A stretch of DNA of 64,000 nt from Cacajao melanocephalus (GCA_963573385.1 CAUYLG010005230.1:1-64000); one strand, 5' to 3'. Positions 36,593 through 48,710 are shown, counted from the stretch's first letter. A program made the numbers and translations. Notes: generated by a model not told the origin, from the letters alone.

Positions 36593-36980
36593 TTAAGCAA
36601 TAAAAAGCTTAGGTGTTATACTGGAATCAGAGCAGGAGGATGTTTTTAAAAATTCTGCTGGTACTAGAATGGAGAAATCTAGTTAAGAAGCTATTGAAAT
36701 AGTACAGCCAATTATACATTTACCAGCAACATGGAAAAAAAAGAGTTTTGAAATATAAATGAATATTTATAATTTTAATTGAGTCATTTTTATTGTCTTC
36801 CTCTTCTTCATTTTCCCCACAAACCATTACACTTAGATGTGCACTACATCACCATAATATTAATTGTATATTACAGTACCATTTTACTTTTACTAAGCAC
36901 ATAGCTACTATGTGTATGACTTTGGGTTCCAAGGACTTTCACTAATGGACTTGTGTTCAGGTTCATATTACCAGGTATGG
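36593..36980. other. Unassigned AT-rich sequence
   Basis: Nothing recognised. Confidence 0.4.
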
Positions 36981-36981
36981 A

Positions 36982-37021
36982 AACACACACACACACACAC
37001 ACACAGACACACACACACACA
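36982..37021. repeat. (CA)n microsatellite
   Basis: CA repeats with one GA interruption. Confidence 0.96.
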
Positions 37022-37114
37022 ACCAGCAATGCACCTAATGGGAGATGACATGTATAGCTGATATTTCAATTGTATCAATTTGACATTAACGTTGTCTACT
37101 TCAATCAGCTTTTT

Positions 37115-37420
37115 CTAAATGTCCATGTATATAAGGCACAGTGATGCATGCTGGGCTTTCAGAAATGATGTAAGCTCAGTTTCCATCAGCTATATCGTAA
37201 GTTGTGTAACCTACTCAGGGAGATAGATAAATAAGGAAAAAACGAGAATGACAGTATGAAATATCTTGTTATATAGATGTAGAAAAGAAGCATAATGAAT
37301 GCAAACTGTAGGCAAAGAAGGCTTTTCACAGACTGTATCTGACTCTTAAAGCATGAGGAATGTCAATGGAATAGATCAAGGAGGGTCAGGCAAGGAGATG
37401 GAAGTACATTCTAAGCAGAC
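37115..37420 (-). mobile_element. Possible L2-type fragment, antisense
   Basis: 'GGGAGATAGATAAATAAGG', 'GGCAAAGAAGGCTTTTCACAG' and 'TCTGACTCTTAAAGCATGAGG' resemble antisense L2. Weak similarity. Confidence 0.35.
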
Positions 37421-37659
37421 AGACGTTCATTGAGATATTAAATCTGTGCCTTATTAGTTTTTTAATCTAGAGCAAGTCCCTTCAGCAGTTCTAGTTAGAC
37501 TCTTTATATAACTCTCAGTATCTTCATCATTACTACTTTCTCGGCATACCTTTTAAATATTTTGTTTCTTCAATTACCTTTTGCTTTCAGGTATCTCTTT
37601 TCTTTTGTTCATCATAAAGGCAGATACTTTTGCTCTATTTAACTGCTCATGACACTCTG

Positions 37660-38612
37660 CTACCTTCAACTGTCACTGACATGTTAAAATCAAACTGTGT
37701 CAAATTTACTCAACCTTTTTTTTCCAAATAAACTACTCTCCCTGTATTCCTTCTCTCAGTTAATGACACCACCTTCCAATCATCCACAAAATCCAGAAAT
37801 CAGAACTATAACTCACATTTACCCCATTTGCTCTTTATTCTACCTCTTTGACCACACAATCACCAAGTCCACTGGGTTATCTCCTTTTAATATCTTTCAA
37901 CTTTTAACTTCCTCTCCATATTGGCTATACATTTCTGCCTTAGGTTCACCTTTCATCTGTGTGATATGATTTTTTTTTATTTTTAAAAACTCTATTTTCT
38001 TCCAGTCTTAATATCCACGGAACTATTAGCGACTTTTCTAAAAATATGTAATTTTTTTGCTAAATATGTTAGCAAAATGTAACACATTTTGTTACAAAGA
38101 ATGTCACTGCTTTGCTATAATTCATTTAATGGTTTCCTGTAGCCTGTAAATTAATGTGCAATCTCCTCTGCCTGGGATACAAGCAAGTGACATTTGGCTA
38201 CCCCCTCTCCTTAGCCACTTCCCTCTGCATTTCATACATGAACTATTCTCTGAGCTACTGAAATACATTCTCCCAATGCTACACTTTTATCCCTATTTGT
38301 TTTTGCCAACATTCTTGCTTCTTTTTAGAATGCCTTCCTCTTCTGTTTACTTGATAAATTCTCATTCTGCAGACCTTGCCTTAGGTATCTCCTCTTTTGA
38401 AATATCTTCTGCTGCAACCCTGGGAAGATTATCGCATACCTTTATGCTCTGATAATACTTTGCATACAGATACTTTCTATACAGAGACCATTTTTTGACT
38501 TTTTTTTTAGTACATCATGAGGTCCTTGATGACAGGTACTATGCATTATTATATCTGCTTCCTGAATATGAAATGTAGTGTCAAACATATGATTAATGCT
38601 TAAAAAATTCTT
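37660..38612 (+). mobile_element. L2 LINE 3' region, about 0.95 kb
   Basis: Sense L2 order is clear: 'CACAATCACCAAGTCCACTGGG' near 37855, 'TCATTTAATGGTTTCCTGTAGCC' near 38123, 'CATTTGGCTACCCCCTCTCC' near 38191, 'AATGCCTTCCTCTTC' near 38329, 'GAGGTCCTTGATGACAGGTACTATGC' near 38519, and a decayed terminal repeat to about 38612. Ninety-odd-codon frames here are not genes. Confidence 0.85.
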
Positions 38613-39955
38613 TATAAATGCTTAGAGCTTTCATAAAACATGAAATTCTTTTCTTTCATATATTTTGTCTTAAGTTGTTAGTGTTGAGGGAAAAAATATG
38701 TGATACTTCTTCTTATGCCAGTTTTAGTCTTCTTGAGAAAACACATCTAATTCATTTTAGGTAGAAATATCTTGAGGAAAAGACTAATTGGGTCCTAGAT
38801 GATATCTTGTATGCCATATGGTAGCTATACCAATCCTTGTCTAGCAAGAGACATATTCTTTGTTTTCTGGCACACAGAATCTCTGTTCTCTAATCACTCA
38901 CACTGTCTTCAGATATCTGATAGCCTATTATGTAAAAGAGGAATATGGATTTGTTCTATACAGCATCAAGCAAAATTCAGAACCAGTGCTGAAAATGGCG
39001 AATCCAAACATTTTTAAAATCTCACCTGGATACATTTGTACTAGTTTCCTTTAGAAAACAGTGAAGTGTTCAAGCAGAGTCTGAGTGTTTGAACAGAGCA
39101 CTCTTGGCAGAGATGTAGTGGAAGGAACACATTAGATGGGTCACTGGACTATATTACCAATATATGAATAAAAAAATCTAAGATAAAAGACACCTTAAAA
39201 GATATCAAATGAATTTTTCAAAAGGAAAACACATCTTTACCACAAGTAGGTGACAAAGTGCTCTTGGATGTGACTACTACTCGTGAAGGTACCCATTGAA
39301 GCATCAAAGCACTCCTTTCTTTGGGGACCGCTACTCATAAATTTGAATATCCTATTTAAGCAAGTGATATGCAATCATTTTAGGTGAGGGTATAAGATTT
39401 AATGTAACAGCTCTGAAGAATAGAATATAAACTTATTATGAGAAACACATATATTTGTTGTTCTAACACTACACCATTGGCATTCAATTATACACCAGTC
39501 ACAGCTGTCTCTGTGTCAAGTTAGATCAATTTGTTTTGGTCATTTTGGCATCTTGGGTTTGCACCATTAACTGTTGTCTAAAACATGAAAAATCTAATGT
39601 CATGATGTCTAAGGATAAGCTGACACCTCCATAAGAAACCTTTTTTTCCCATCATTTATTATGTTCATTCTCCTATTTAATGAAGCTAGCTTTTCTGTAA
39701 TATTGTATCAAGGGTGAGAAAATGTATTACTGCCTGACTAGACCAGCTCAGCCTTTCTACACAGCATAAGTGCACTAAATCCAAGCTTCAAACTAGGATT
39801 CTTTCTCTGTTGGATAAACTTCAATTATTGATCCTATTCACAGTTCACCTTTCTGTTGGGACCTTGTATCTCCTATCTGCTCTCAGAATGAATCACTCTT
39901 CTTCTTTGTGATTCCCAAGGCACTATTACCTTTTTAAAAAATGTTATAATCATTA
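38613..39955. other. Unassigned sequence
   Basis: About 1.3 kb with no repeat or gene that I can name. Confidence 0.4.
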
Positions 39956-40710
39956 TTTTTGAGCAATTTTAGGTTGATAGCATAATAGAGTGGAAATTAC
40001 AGATAGTACACATACACAGACAGCCTCCCCAGCTTTCCACATCTCACATCACAGTAGTGTAATTTGTTACAATCAAACCTTCATTGATACATAATAGTCA
40101 CCCAAAGTCCACAGTTTATATTAGGATTCTCTCTTGGTGTTGTCTATAATGCTATGCATTCATCCTTGTATTATTATACTCAATAGTCTCACTGCCCTAA
40201 AAATCCTCTGTGCTCTTCCTGTTCGTTCTTCCCTTCTCCATAATCCATGACAATTAGTTTTTTTTTTTACTCTCTCCATTTTTGCCTTTTACAGAATGCC
40301 ATATAGTTAGAATCTTGCTACTTTTCAGTTTGGCTTATTTCATTCAGTGATATGCCTTTAATTTCCTTCCATGTCTTGATAGCTCATTTCCTTTTAGGGT
40401 GGAGTGATATTCCATTGGCTAGATGCATCACTTTTCATTTATCCATTCACCCACTAAAGGATACATTGCTTTCTTCCAAGTTTTGAAAATTATGAATAGA
40501 GTTGCAATAAACTTATCTGTACAAGTTTTTGTGTGGACGTAAGATTTTGATTCATTTGGGTCAATACTAAGGAGCATAATTCTATCTAAGGGTATGTTTA
40601 GTTTTGTAACAAACTGCCAAACTGTTTTCCAAAATTGCTGCCCTACCTGCAATGAATGAGAGTTTCTGTTGCTCCATATTCTCTCCAGAATGTGGGTTGA
40701 AAGTGTTTGG

Positions 40711-40838
40711 GATTTTGGCTATTTCGATAGGTGTATAGTTGTATACTTGCACCTATTTTAATTGCATTTAAAATGATTTTGGCTGTTTCGATAGGTGTAT
40801 AGTTGTATGCGTGCACCTATTTTAAATGCAATTAAAAT
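40711..40838. repeat. 64-bp tandem direct duplication (units A and B)
   Basis: Unit A (40711-40774, resident L1 sequence) and unit B (40775-40838) align over all 64 positions with five differences. Two of these lie symmetrically round a central TGCA and would be explained by inversion of that centre. Unit B is also the left arm and centre of the palindrome. Confidence 0.95.
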
Positions 40839-40886
40839 AGGTGCACGCATACAACTATACACCTATCGAAACAGCCAAAATCATTT
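40771..40886. repeat. 116-bp near-perfect palindrome, no spacer
   Basis: Left arm 40771-40828 and right arm 40829-40886 (58 bases each) are reverse complements with one mismatched pair (A at 40826 opposite A at 40831), next to the central TGCA. Symmetry stops sharply outside 40771 and 40886. The arms contain the L1 segment 'GGCTGTTTCGATAGGTG'. Single strands could fold into a 50-odd-bp hairpin and duplex DNA could extrude a cruciform. Not a terminal inverted repeat of any transposon I know. Confidence 0.97.
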
Positions 40887-40965
40887 GGCTATTGATTTAA
40901 TAAATCATCCTTGTTTTAATTTGCATTTCCCTGATGGTATCCAATATTTAATATCCTACAAGTTG

Positions 40966-41685
40966 TTAAAAGACTCTGCCTCCAGTAAGAGGACAGGATT
41001 TCTAGCACTCTCAGTCACTGAGGTGGAATAATATTATCAGAATGTGGATTATGATAAAGTTGAAGCTGCATATTATAAATCCTAGAACGGTCCCTATTCA
41101 TTCACTGTGAAGATTTTGCCCTCCCATATTTTTATGATTTTCTCCTTACTCCATTGCCCTAATTGCTGGCACACTTCAGAGCTTTATGCAGACATTAAAA
41201 AACAAGGTAGGCGTTAAGGTCATTCTGCCATGTTTATGCTTGAGTGGAGGTGGTGCAACTTCCTGCTTTCTCAGCAAAGGGTTCTTCCTCTGGTGCAACC
41301 GTAATTTTTCGTTGCCTTTAAATTTCTTAACAATAGTTAATCTACTGAAGTATTATCTTAGTGAGACATGGAAAGCTATTTCTCTTTCAAAAGTACATTT
41401 GATTGTTCATATGTATCCAGTACATTTTACAGTAGACAATCAACAGACTTGAATGTCATTTCCTTTCTTTTAAACAATAACAGCCTGTTAATATTAAAGC
41501 TTTTTATTTTCTTGGAATTTATTTGAAATTGATCTATCACATCTACTGAAAAAATTAAAACATTAAATTTCATGAGAAATGTCATTGGCTATGTTATTCA
41601 TAATTATCTTAAACCACTGTTCTCTTAATACAACAAATCTTTGAAAAATAATGTTTTTATTTTTCCACTTTTGCAAAGGTATCAC
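40966..41685. other. Unassigned sequence
   Basis: Nothing recognised. Confidence 0.4.
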
Positions 41686-41689
41686 TTAT

Positions 41690-41890
41690 TATGGCATAGG
41701 ATTTAAGAGCACAAATTCTACAGCCAGATTTCCTGGTCCACATGTTCACTCTATCACCTGTTATTCTAAATAACTGTGCCTAGTGTTTTTCATCCAAACA
41801 AATAGATAAAACATTGTATCTAACTTAAAAACTCATTTGAAGATTACACTTTGTAATACACACAAAGGGCTTAGAATTTGCATGCATATT
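41690..41890 (+). mobile_element. MIR SINE
   Basis: 'TTATGGCATAGGATTTAAGAGCAC', 'CTACAGCCAGATTTCCTGG', then a decayed core and 'CACAAAGGGCTTAGAA'. The tRNA-related 5' part is well kept. Confidence 0.8.
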
Positions 41891-42900
41891 TTAAAACAAT
41901 ATTTTTTTATTGTCATATCTATAAAAGTATAGCAATCACAGATAAAGAAAACAATGCCTTATTCTTACCATATATAGATAAAAACAGCCAATATTTGTTC
42001 TTCTAGATTGTTTTGCTGATTAATATTTCAATAATACTTATGCATAAATGCAAAATTTAAATGCTTATAAATATTATTGTGATAGACACACTTCTAGCCT
42101 AAAATATGTAAACATCCATCAATATTTCCTTAGAAATTAATAGAAGAAAAATGTATGAGCATGACTAAGATTTTAGACATGTTTTAAAATACAATCAAAA
42201 GTGTTATAATAATTCAAAGTCTCATTAAACTATATCCATTACTTTTAACACATTCCCAACACTTGCATTAATATTTTAAAAAGATTGAGCTACATATTTG
42301 ACTCAAGTGTGTAGGAAACTAAACTAATGATTATAATTATAATTGGAATATAGATAGTATACTTTAAAAATACATGATTTAGATGTTACATTTGCTGAGA
42401 ATCAAAAAGCAAACCATTGTGTAAAAAGTAGCCCTGTTCTTAGTTAATAAACTCAAAGTATTTAGACATAAAGGGCTTTGATGTATACAATTTACCCTCA
42501 GATGGTTCAGTAAATATATTTAAGTAGGTAATACAAGATTAGGTAGAAAGAAGTAAAAAATTGATAGCAAATGGTTGGGCAAGTGGAGTAAAATTCATAA
42601 CAAATATATGATTCTATATGCAGGGTGGAGGGGTATTCCTTGCATTATTTATATTCTGGCAAACTCTACACATTTCTTCTTATTTCCAAATAAGCAGTTA
42701 AATACAATCATCATTTATAAATTACAAGGAAACAATGAATAAAACCAGCACATATTTTATTTTAAAAAAGGACTACATACAAAGAACAATGTGAGTCATA
42801 ACAAAACAACAATAAAATGCATAAATTAACACTACCTAACCTAAATATTTTTAAAAAATAAAAACACACAAATAATAAAATAGAAATTAGAGTGAAAATA
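41891..42900. other. Unassigned, very AT-rich sequence
   Basis: About 1 kb without a recognisable family. Confidence 0.4.
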
Positions 42901-42904
42901 ACCA

Positions 42905-43083
42905 CAAAAAATTACCTGGGCATGATGGCACATGCCTATAGTCCCAGCTATTTGTGAGGCTGAGTTGGGAGGATCACTTGAGCCCAGGACGCCAAGGTTA
43001 TAGTGAGCCAAGATCGTGTCACTGCACTCCAGCCTGGGCCACAGGTACTTCAACTGAGACCCTGTCTCAAAAAAGAAAAAATA
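42905..43083 (+). mobile_element. 5'-truncated Alu (right arm)
   Basis: Starts in the mid-linker ('AAAAATTACCTGGGCATGATGGC') and continues to 'GAGACCCTGTCTC' plus an A-rich tail. The left arm is absent. AluJ-like divergence, with a small insertion near 43043-43052. Confidence 0.9.
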
Positions 43084-43194
43084 AAAGCATAAGATCTTTG
43101 TGTCTGTCTAAATGTTTGCATATGTATGTATATTTGTATGCTATGTATATGTTATACTTTCCTACCTTTAAATGGTATTACTAAACTATTTATA

Positions 43195-43775
43195 AAATCC
43201 TTAAAGAGAACTAAGAGTTGAATTACCATTCAATCCAGCAATTCCATTACTGGGTATATACTTTTTTGAATATTTTACCAAAAAGACACATGTACCTGTA
43301 CTTTCATCACAGTGCTATTCACAATAGCAAAGACACGGAATCAAACCCAGTGCCCCATCAACTCTGGATTGGATTAAGAAAATGTGGTATATCTACACCA
43401 TGGCATACTATATATCCATAAAAAAACAGAAAATCATATCCTTTGCAGCAACATGGTTGTAGGTAGACACCATTATTCTAAGTGAATCAATGAGAAAACA
43501 AAAGCAAATGCCGCATGTTCTTACTTATAACTGGGAGCTAAAGATTGAGTATACATGGACATAAGGATGACCACCACAGATGCTGGGGAATACAAGTTAG
43601 GGATAGAGGGAGGCAGGCAAGAGCTAAAAAATGACCTATTGAGTACTATGCTCACTGCCTGGGAGAAGGATTCATTCATATTCCAAATCTCAGCATCACA
43701 CATATCTTTGTAGCAGAACTGTCTATGTACCCCCGAACCTATAATAAAAGTTAAAAAACATAAAAAATAAATTAT
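43195..43775 (+). mobile_element. L1 3' end (older primate type), 5'-truncated
   Basis: Late ORF2 through 3' UTR: 'CAATTCCATTACTGGGTATATAC' near 43239, 'GGATTAAGAAAATGTGGTATATC' near 43371, 'TTCTTACTTATAACTGGGAGC' near 43519, and the end 'TATGTACCCCCGAACCTATAATAAAAG' near 43724, then an A-rich tail. Frame is lost several times. Older than the copy at 25.8 kb. Confidence 0.92.
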
Positions 43776-43897
43776 TCTCAATGTTTCACCTTAAGAATCA
43801 TGTCGTTTAAAATAATATGTTATAAAGCTATTAGGTTTTCCCTCATTGTAGCTGTTTCAACTATATTTTTAGAATAGACATAGGTTGTCTCTGCAGG

Positions 43898-45527
43898 TAT
43901 AGTCGTGTGCTGAATATTGACATTTTGGTCAGTGATAGACTGTGCGTATGACAGTCATCCCCAAAAGACTAAGGCTGAGAAATTCTTATTGCCTAGTGAT
44001 ATCATAGCTGTCCTAATGTCATTGTGCAAAGCATTACTCATGCATTTGTGATGAGGCTGGTGTAAACAAAGCTATTGTACTGCCAGTTGTATAAAATTAT
44101 ATGCATACAATTGTATACAGTACATAGTAATTGATTAAAAACTCCATGTTCCTACTGTATGTATCTACTATACTATACCTTTTTCATTATGTTAGAGTGT
44201 ACTCTTACTTATATAAAAACATTAACTGTAAAATAGTATCAGATTGATTTTTCAGGAGGTATTCTCAGAAGAAGGCATTGTATTATAGGAGATGACAGCT
44301 CCATGCATGTTATTGGCCCCAGAGATCTTCCAGTAGATTGAGATTTGTCAGTAGAAGATGGTGATGTAGATGATCCTGACCCTATGTAGGTAGGCCTAGG
44401 CTAATATATGTGTTTGTGTCTTAGTTTTTAATAAAAGTTTAAAAAGTATAAAATTAAAAAATAGTATTTCATGGTATATATGTACCACATTTTCTTTATC
44501 CAGTCTATCACCAACGGGCATTTAGGTTGATTCCATGTCTTTGTTATTACAAGATCATGTCCTTTGCAGGGACATGGATGGAGCTGGAGGCCATTATCTT
44601 ACTGAACTAATGCAGTGACAGAAAATCAAATACTGCATGTTTTTACTTATAAACGGGAGCTAAATGATGAGAACACATGGACACATAGAGGTGAATGACA
44701 CACCCTGAGCTCTAATGGAGGGTGGAGGTTGGGAGGAGGGAGAGCATCAGGACAAGTAACTAATGGGTATTAGACTTAATACCTGGGTGATAAAATAATC
44801 TGTACAACAAACTTCCATGACAGAAGTTCACCTATGTAACAAACCTGCACATGTACCCCCGAACTTAAAAGTTAAATTAAAAAAACAAGTACAAATAGAA
44901 AAACTTATAGAATAATAATGTAAAGAAAGAAAATAGTTTTGTATAGCTGCACAAAATGCTTGTGTTTTAAAGGCTAATTTTTACTACAAAAGAGTTAAAA
45001 AGTTAAAAAAATTAGAAGCTTCCAAGCAAAAAAGTTACAGTAAGCTAAGTTTAATTTATTATTGAAGATTTAGTGTCACCTAAGTGTACGGTGTTTATAA
45101 AGTCTACGGTAGTGTAAAGTGATGTCATACATTTTCACATTCACCCACCACTCACTCATTGACTCATCCAAAGCAACTTTCAGTCCTGCAAGCTCCACCC
45201 ATGCTAAGTGCCCAAAAAGGTGTAACTTTTTAAAAAAGCTTATTATACTCTGTTATTACTATACATTTTTGTGTTTAGATATATTTAGCTATAGAAATAC
45301 TTACTATTGTGGTTACATTTGCCTGTTGTATTTAGTACAGCAACGTGCTATACAAGTCTGTAGCCTAGGATCAGTAGGTGGTATCATATAGCCTAGGCAT
45401 GTAGTGGGCTAAGCCATCTATGTTTGGGTAAGTACACACTCTATGATCTTTGTACAGTGATGATATTGCCTGTTGATGCATTTCTCAGAATCTCATTCCG
45501 AGAATCATTAACTGAAATACAACTGTA
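43898..45527. mobile_element. Tigger-group (Tigger3/Tigger4-type) element, copy B, with nested L1
   Basis: The element runs 43900-45525 with TA on both sides (43898-43899, 45526-45527) and decayed CAGTCATGCG-type ends. Internal landmarks include 'GGTGTAAACAAAGCTATTG' near 44060, 'GGAGATGACAGCTCCATGCATGTTATTG' near 44289, 'GTTACAGTAAGCTAAG' near 45034 and 'GTCTGTAGCCTAGGATCAGTAG' near 45357. It is interrupted by about 420 bases of L1 at 44467-44886. Without the L1 it is about 1.2 kb and keeps the interior that copy A has lost. A short transposase C-terminal remnant may lie at 44260-44390; it is not open. Confidence 0.88.
44467..44886 (+). mobile_element. 5'-inverted L1 3' end nested in the Tigger-group element
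   Basis: From 44467 to about 44548 the sequence is the complement of L1 ORF2 (reading 'TACCACATTTTCTTTATCCAG'). From about 44549 it is sense L1 ('CAAGATCATGTCCTTTGCAGGG') through the 3' UTR to 'GCACATGTACCCCCGAACTTAAAAG' and an A-rich tail. The head-to-head arrangement is the signature of twin priming during L1 integration. Tigger-group sequence resumes near 44893. Confidence 0.9.
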
Positions 45528-46761
45528 ATCCAACTTAGCCCAGAATACATTTATCAATTTGTAGTATGTGTTTACTACAAGCAAACTGATTCTGAATTCT
45601 CTTTTGAAGAATAAAATTAGAAAACAGTCCATTTTTTTTTTCCAAGGAATCTTTTTTTTTTTTGGTTATTTGTTCTTGTTATTCAACAACTGTGTTAATA
45701 TGTACCAAATGTAGATTTAAAGACATGGGAATGGAAAGGGAATTAAACTAGTGCTAAAATAAAATAATGATGAATTTAAAAGTTATTGGTCCAGAATACA
45801 GTTCCTTAATGTCCTTATAACATCAGTGCTGTCATTATTTATAAAGTTTGGGAAAAGCATCATCAAACATATCAACATAAATCTAAAAGATACATAAAAC
45901 AACAGATTTTCAGTTCAAGATGACAATCTGTGAATGTGTGATATGTTCCTGCTGTGAAATGAAACTATCCTCAAAACTAATTACAGATGGAAAAAAGTGA
46001 GTCAGAAAACAATAAACATAACAGGAGAGGTGGGGGAGAAATGTAGTCTCATTAATGAAAGAGACATCAATACATTTTAGAGGACAGGAAATAAATGAAA
46101 TTGGGTTGATAGATAAAGCAAAGATAATTCACTAACCTAGAATATTTGAAGAGATGCCTAGATCCTATCTATTAATATTATGTTGGAGAAATCCTGAGTT
46201 TTAAGTCTGCAGTGAGTACAGGGTGTGAGAATAAGAAATAAGGCTGAAAGTGAATTGCTTAAAGATCTGTATACTGGTAAACAGCTATTTACTTCCAGAA
46301 CAACTGTCAATAACCCAAATTGGATCGCTATTCCCAAAAGTGGTAAAAGGTGTTGTCTGGAGAAAATTAAGGTTCTAACCACTATTGGTACACAGACATA
46401 AACCTTGGTGCCTGATGTGAAGGTTCATTCTAGCATCAGGATGAAATGTTGCTGGGCAGCTGGTCAATTCCATTGACATATGCGCTCTAGGTTATGTATT
46501 TCTCTCACTTGCTCCCTACTCATAGGTAGAGCTTTTGCAGAGAAATAGTTAGGACATCAAAAGTTAAGGAAACACACAAAAGTTACATAGGCTTTTAAAA
46601 AAAATTATGCAACTAACCACAGATCAAGAATAATCCATGAAAAAAAATCCCAGAGAAATTGCATAATTCAGAAAAGAGGAGATTAAAAAAAAAAAAAAAA
46701 CACTGTAAACACCAGCATCCCTCCAGAAAAGCCCCAAAACATAAAACACCCCCCGCCGAAT
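45528..46761. other. Unassigned sequence, possibly very old LINE
   Basis: No secure family. 45900-46700 has purine-rich L1 5'/ORF1-like texture, but I cannot align it. A16 run at 46689-46704. Confidence 0.35.
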
Positions 46762-46922
46762 TAATAGTTTTCAGACTTCAGCATCTTTCAGAATCAACCG
46801 TTGATGCTCTTGTTTACAAAGACTGCTGAGTCTGCCCCCAGAGTTTCTGATTCAAATCAGAACTTGCATTTCTAACAAATTCCTAGGTGATGCTGATGTA
46901 GACCACACTTCAAAAACCACTG
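46762..46922 (+). mobile_element. MER5-type hAT (Charlie) element
   Basis: Full-length-looking short hAT element: decayed start (TAATAGTTTTCAGACTTCAGC for CAGTGGTTCTCAA...), 'GCCCCCAGAGTTTCTGATTC', 'CTTGCATTTCTAACAAATTCC', 'GGTGATGCTGATG' and end 'CAAAAACCACTG'. Non-autonomous, with no coding capacity. An 8-bp target duplication is no longer visible. Confidence 0.9.
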
Positions 46923-48415
46923 TTATAGATGAACAGTCACTGAAAAAAATATATATATATATTAATATACAGAAGATGAGGATGCTTTTTCAAAAGGAAT
47001 AATCTTAGAATGTAAGCAAACAGTGGGATACAAAAATTATGAATTTTGAAATTAAAAATTTTGGAAATTAAAAAAATTATGATTTTTGAAATTAAGTAGA
47101 AATTAAAACAAACATCAATAAAAGATTTGGAAATATGAGTTTAAAAAAATCCCAACATATGAAGAGAAAAGAAGTTTTAAAATCTGAAAGGAGAGGCCTG
47201 GAACTTAGAGTAGCAATTAGGGACTTTCAAACTTTGAACAGGAGGCTTAAAATGAAATAAGACAGATAATGGAGGGGAAGAGAGAATTTCTAAAGATGTA
47301 GTAATAGAAATTCTCAATATAAAAAGAACCCTCCAAAATGTCTCATGTATGGAAAATAATACCTACAATTTAAACTGCACACTATTTAAGGGAACAAAAA
47401 TGCACTGAAGAAGGAAATGCATTAAAGTTGATAAATACAAGGATTTTTTTAGCACATTTATAATTAAGAAGACAAGTTGATGGAATTTTGCCAAGAAAGT
47501 GGCACAATTAGAAGACCAGCCAAAAATAAACCATGAGTAGAGTTGGACTTCTACTAGAGAAGTAGGAGTTTCAACCAAGAATAACTAAAACATGCTTCAT
47601 TTTGGTATTTGGAAAAAGATAATAAAATCTGTATTAGTGATATTACAGCAAGAATGTCTGCCAAATACAAATGAAATAGAGTAGAGAAGGAGCAGTACTT
47701 GCTCTGGCTATTTCCAAATTGTAAGAAAGTCTGGGTATAAATTTAGAAGCAATGCAACCGACAAAGCCTAGTAAGAGAGAAAGAATCTGGGTCAATATGA
47801 AAAGGTTAATTTTGGAAAGCTCAGAAACTTTTCAGGGACTCCAGGATCTGTTTACTCACTCACAGACTTGCTCGTTATCAATACAGATGATTAAATAATG
47901 CCATGGAAAAAAATCCTAGAAAGAACGGTATGGATAGACAGCAGGTTAAATATATTTTCATGAAATTGTAAAGAAACACTGTAAAGAAACTTTCTAAAAG
48001 GTATGTACTCTTCAAAAAAAGAATCAAAATAGCATCAGAATTCTGGCAGAAAACACAGAATATCATGAATCAATGCGGCAATGCTTTCAAGGATTAACAA
48101 TCAACCGTTTTCAAAATAGACAAAAGCTCCATCACTGAGATTTACGGAGGTGATTATCAGAAAATTTTAAAAAACTTTCCTGTAAAAAGTAAGAAAGGAT
48201 ATGTAGAAGATATTGTGGTTGGGGAATATTCCTGTTCATGAAAAGATCTTATTATTTTATTTTTTAGAATTTCATGCATTAATTTGAAATGATATAAAAT
48301 AAAAACAACTCTAATTTTGATATGTTATATATGCTAATATTTTTATATTGTTTTCCCTTTTACATGTTAATCAGCAAAATTATATCAATAGACAACAGTT
48401 TAAAAATTAAAGATA
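46923..48415. other. Unassigned AT-rich sequence
   Basis: Purine-rich on the plus strand with several A runs and a short TA run (46949-46964). It may be decayed LINE (HAL1/L1M-like texture) but no aligned landmark was found. Confidence 0.35.
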
Positions 48416-48417
48416 CA

Positions 48418-48710
<293 letters not shown>

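Larger units (their letters stand above)
39960..40965 (-). mobile_element. Old L1 (L1M-type) 3' end, antisense, carrying the palindrome
   Basis: The complement of an old L1 3' UTR and ORF2 end is read in order: 'CAGACAGCCTCCCCAGC' near 40018, 'CCCAAAGTCCACAGTTTATATTAGG' near 40102, 'CACTGCCCTAAAAATCCTCTGTGCTC' near 40190, 'TCCATTCACCCACTAAAGGA' near 40442, 'AACTGCCAAACTGTTTTCC' near 40613, 'ATTTTGGCTATTTCGATAGGTG' near 40712, and 'TTTTAATTTGCATTTCCCTGATGG' near 40914. Between the last two motifs normal L1 spacing is broken by about 145 extra bases: the palindrome and spacer. Confidence 0.88.

Noticed and set aside
40771..40886. Reading the palindrome as a transcription terminator or a MITE
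   Set aside because: There is no T-run, gene or target duplication at its ends, and the arms are resident L1 sequence, so a fold-back duplication is the better explanation.
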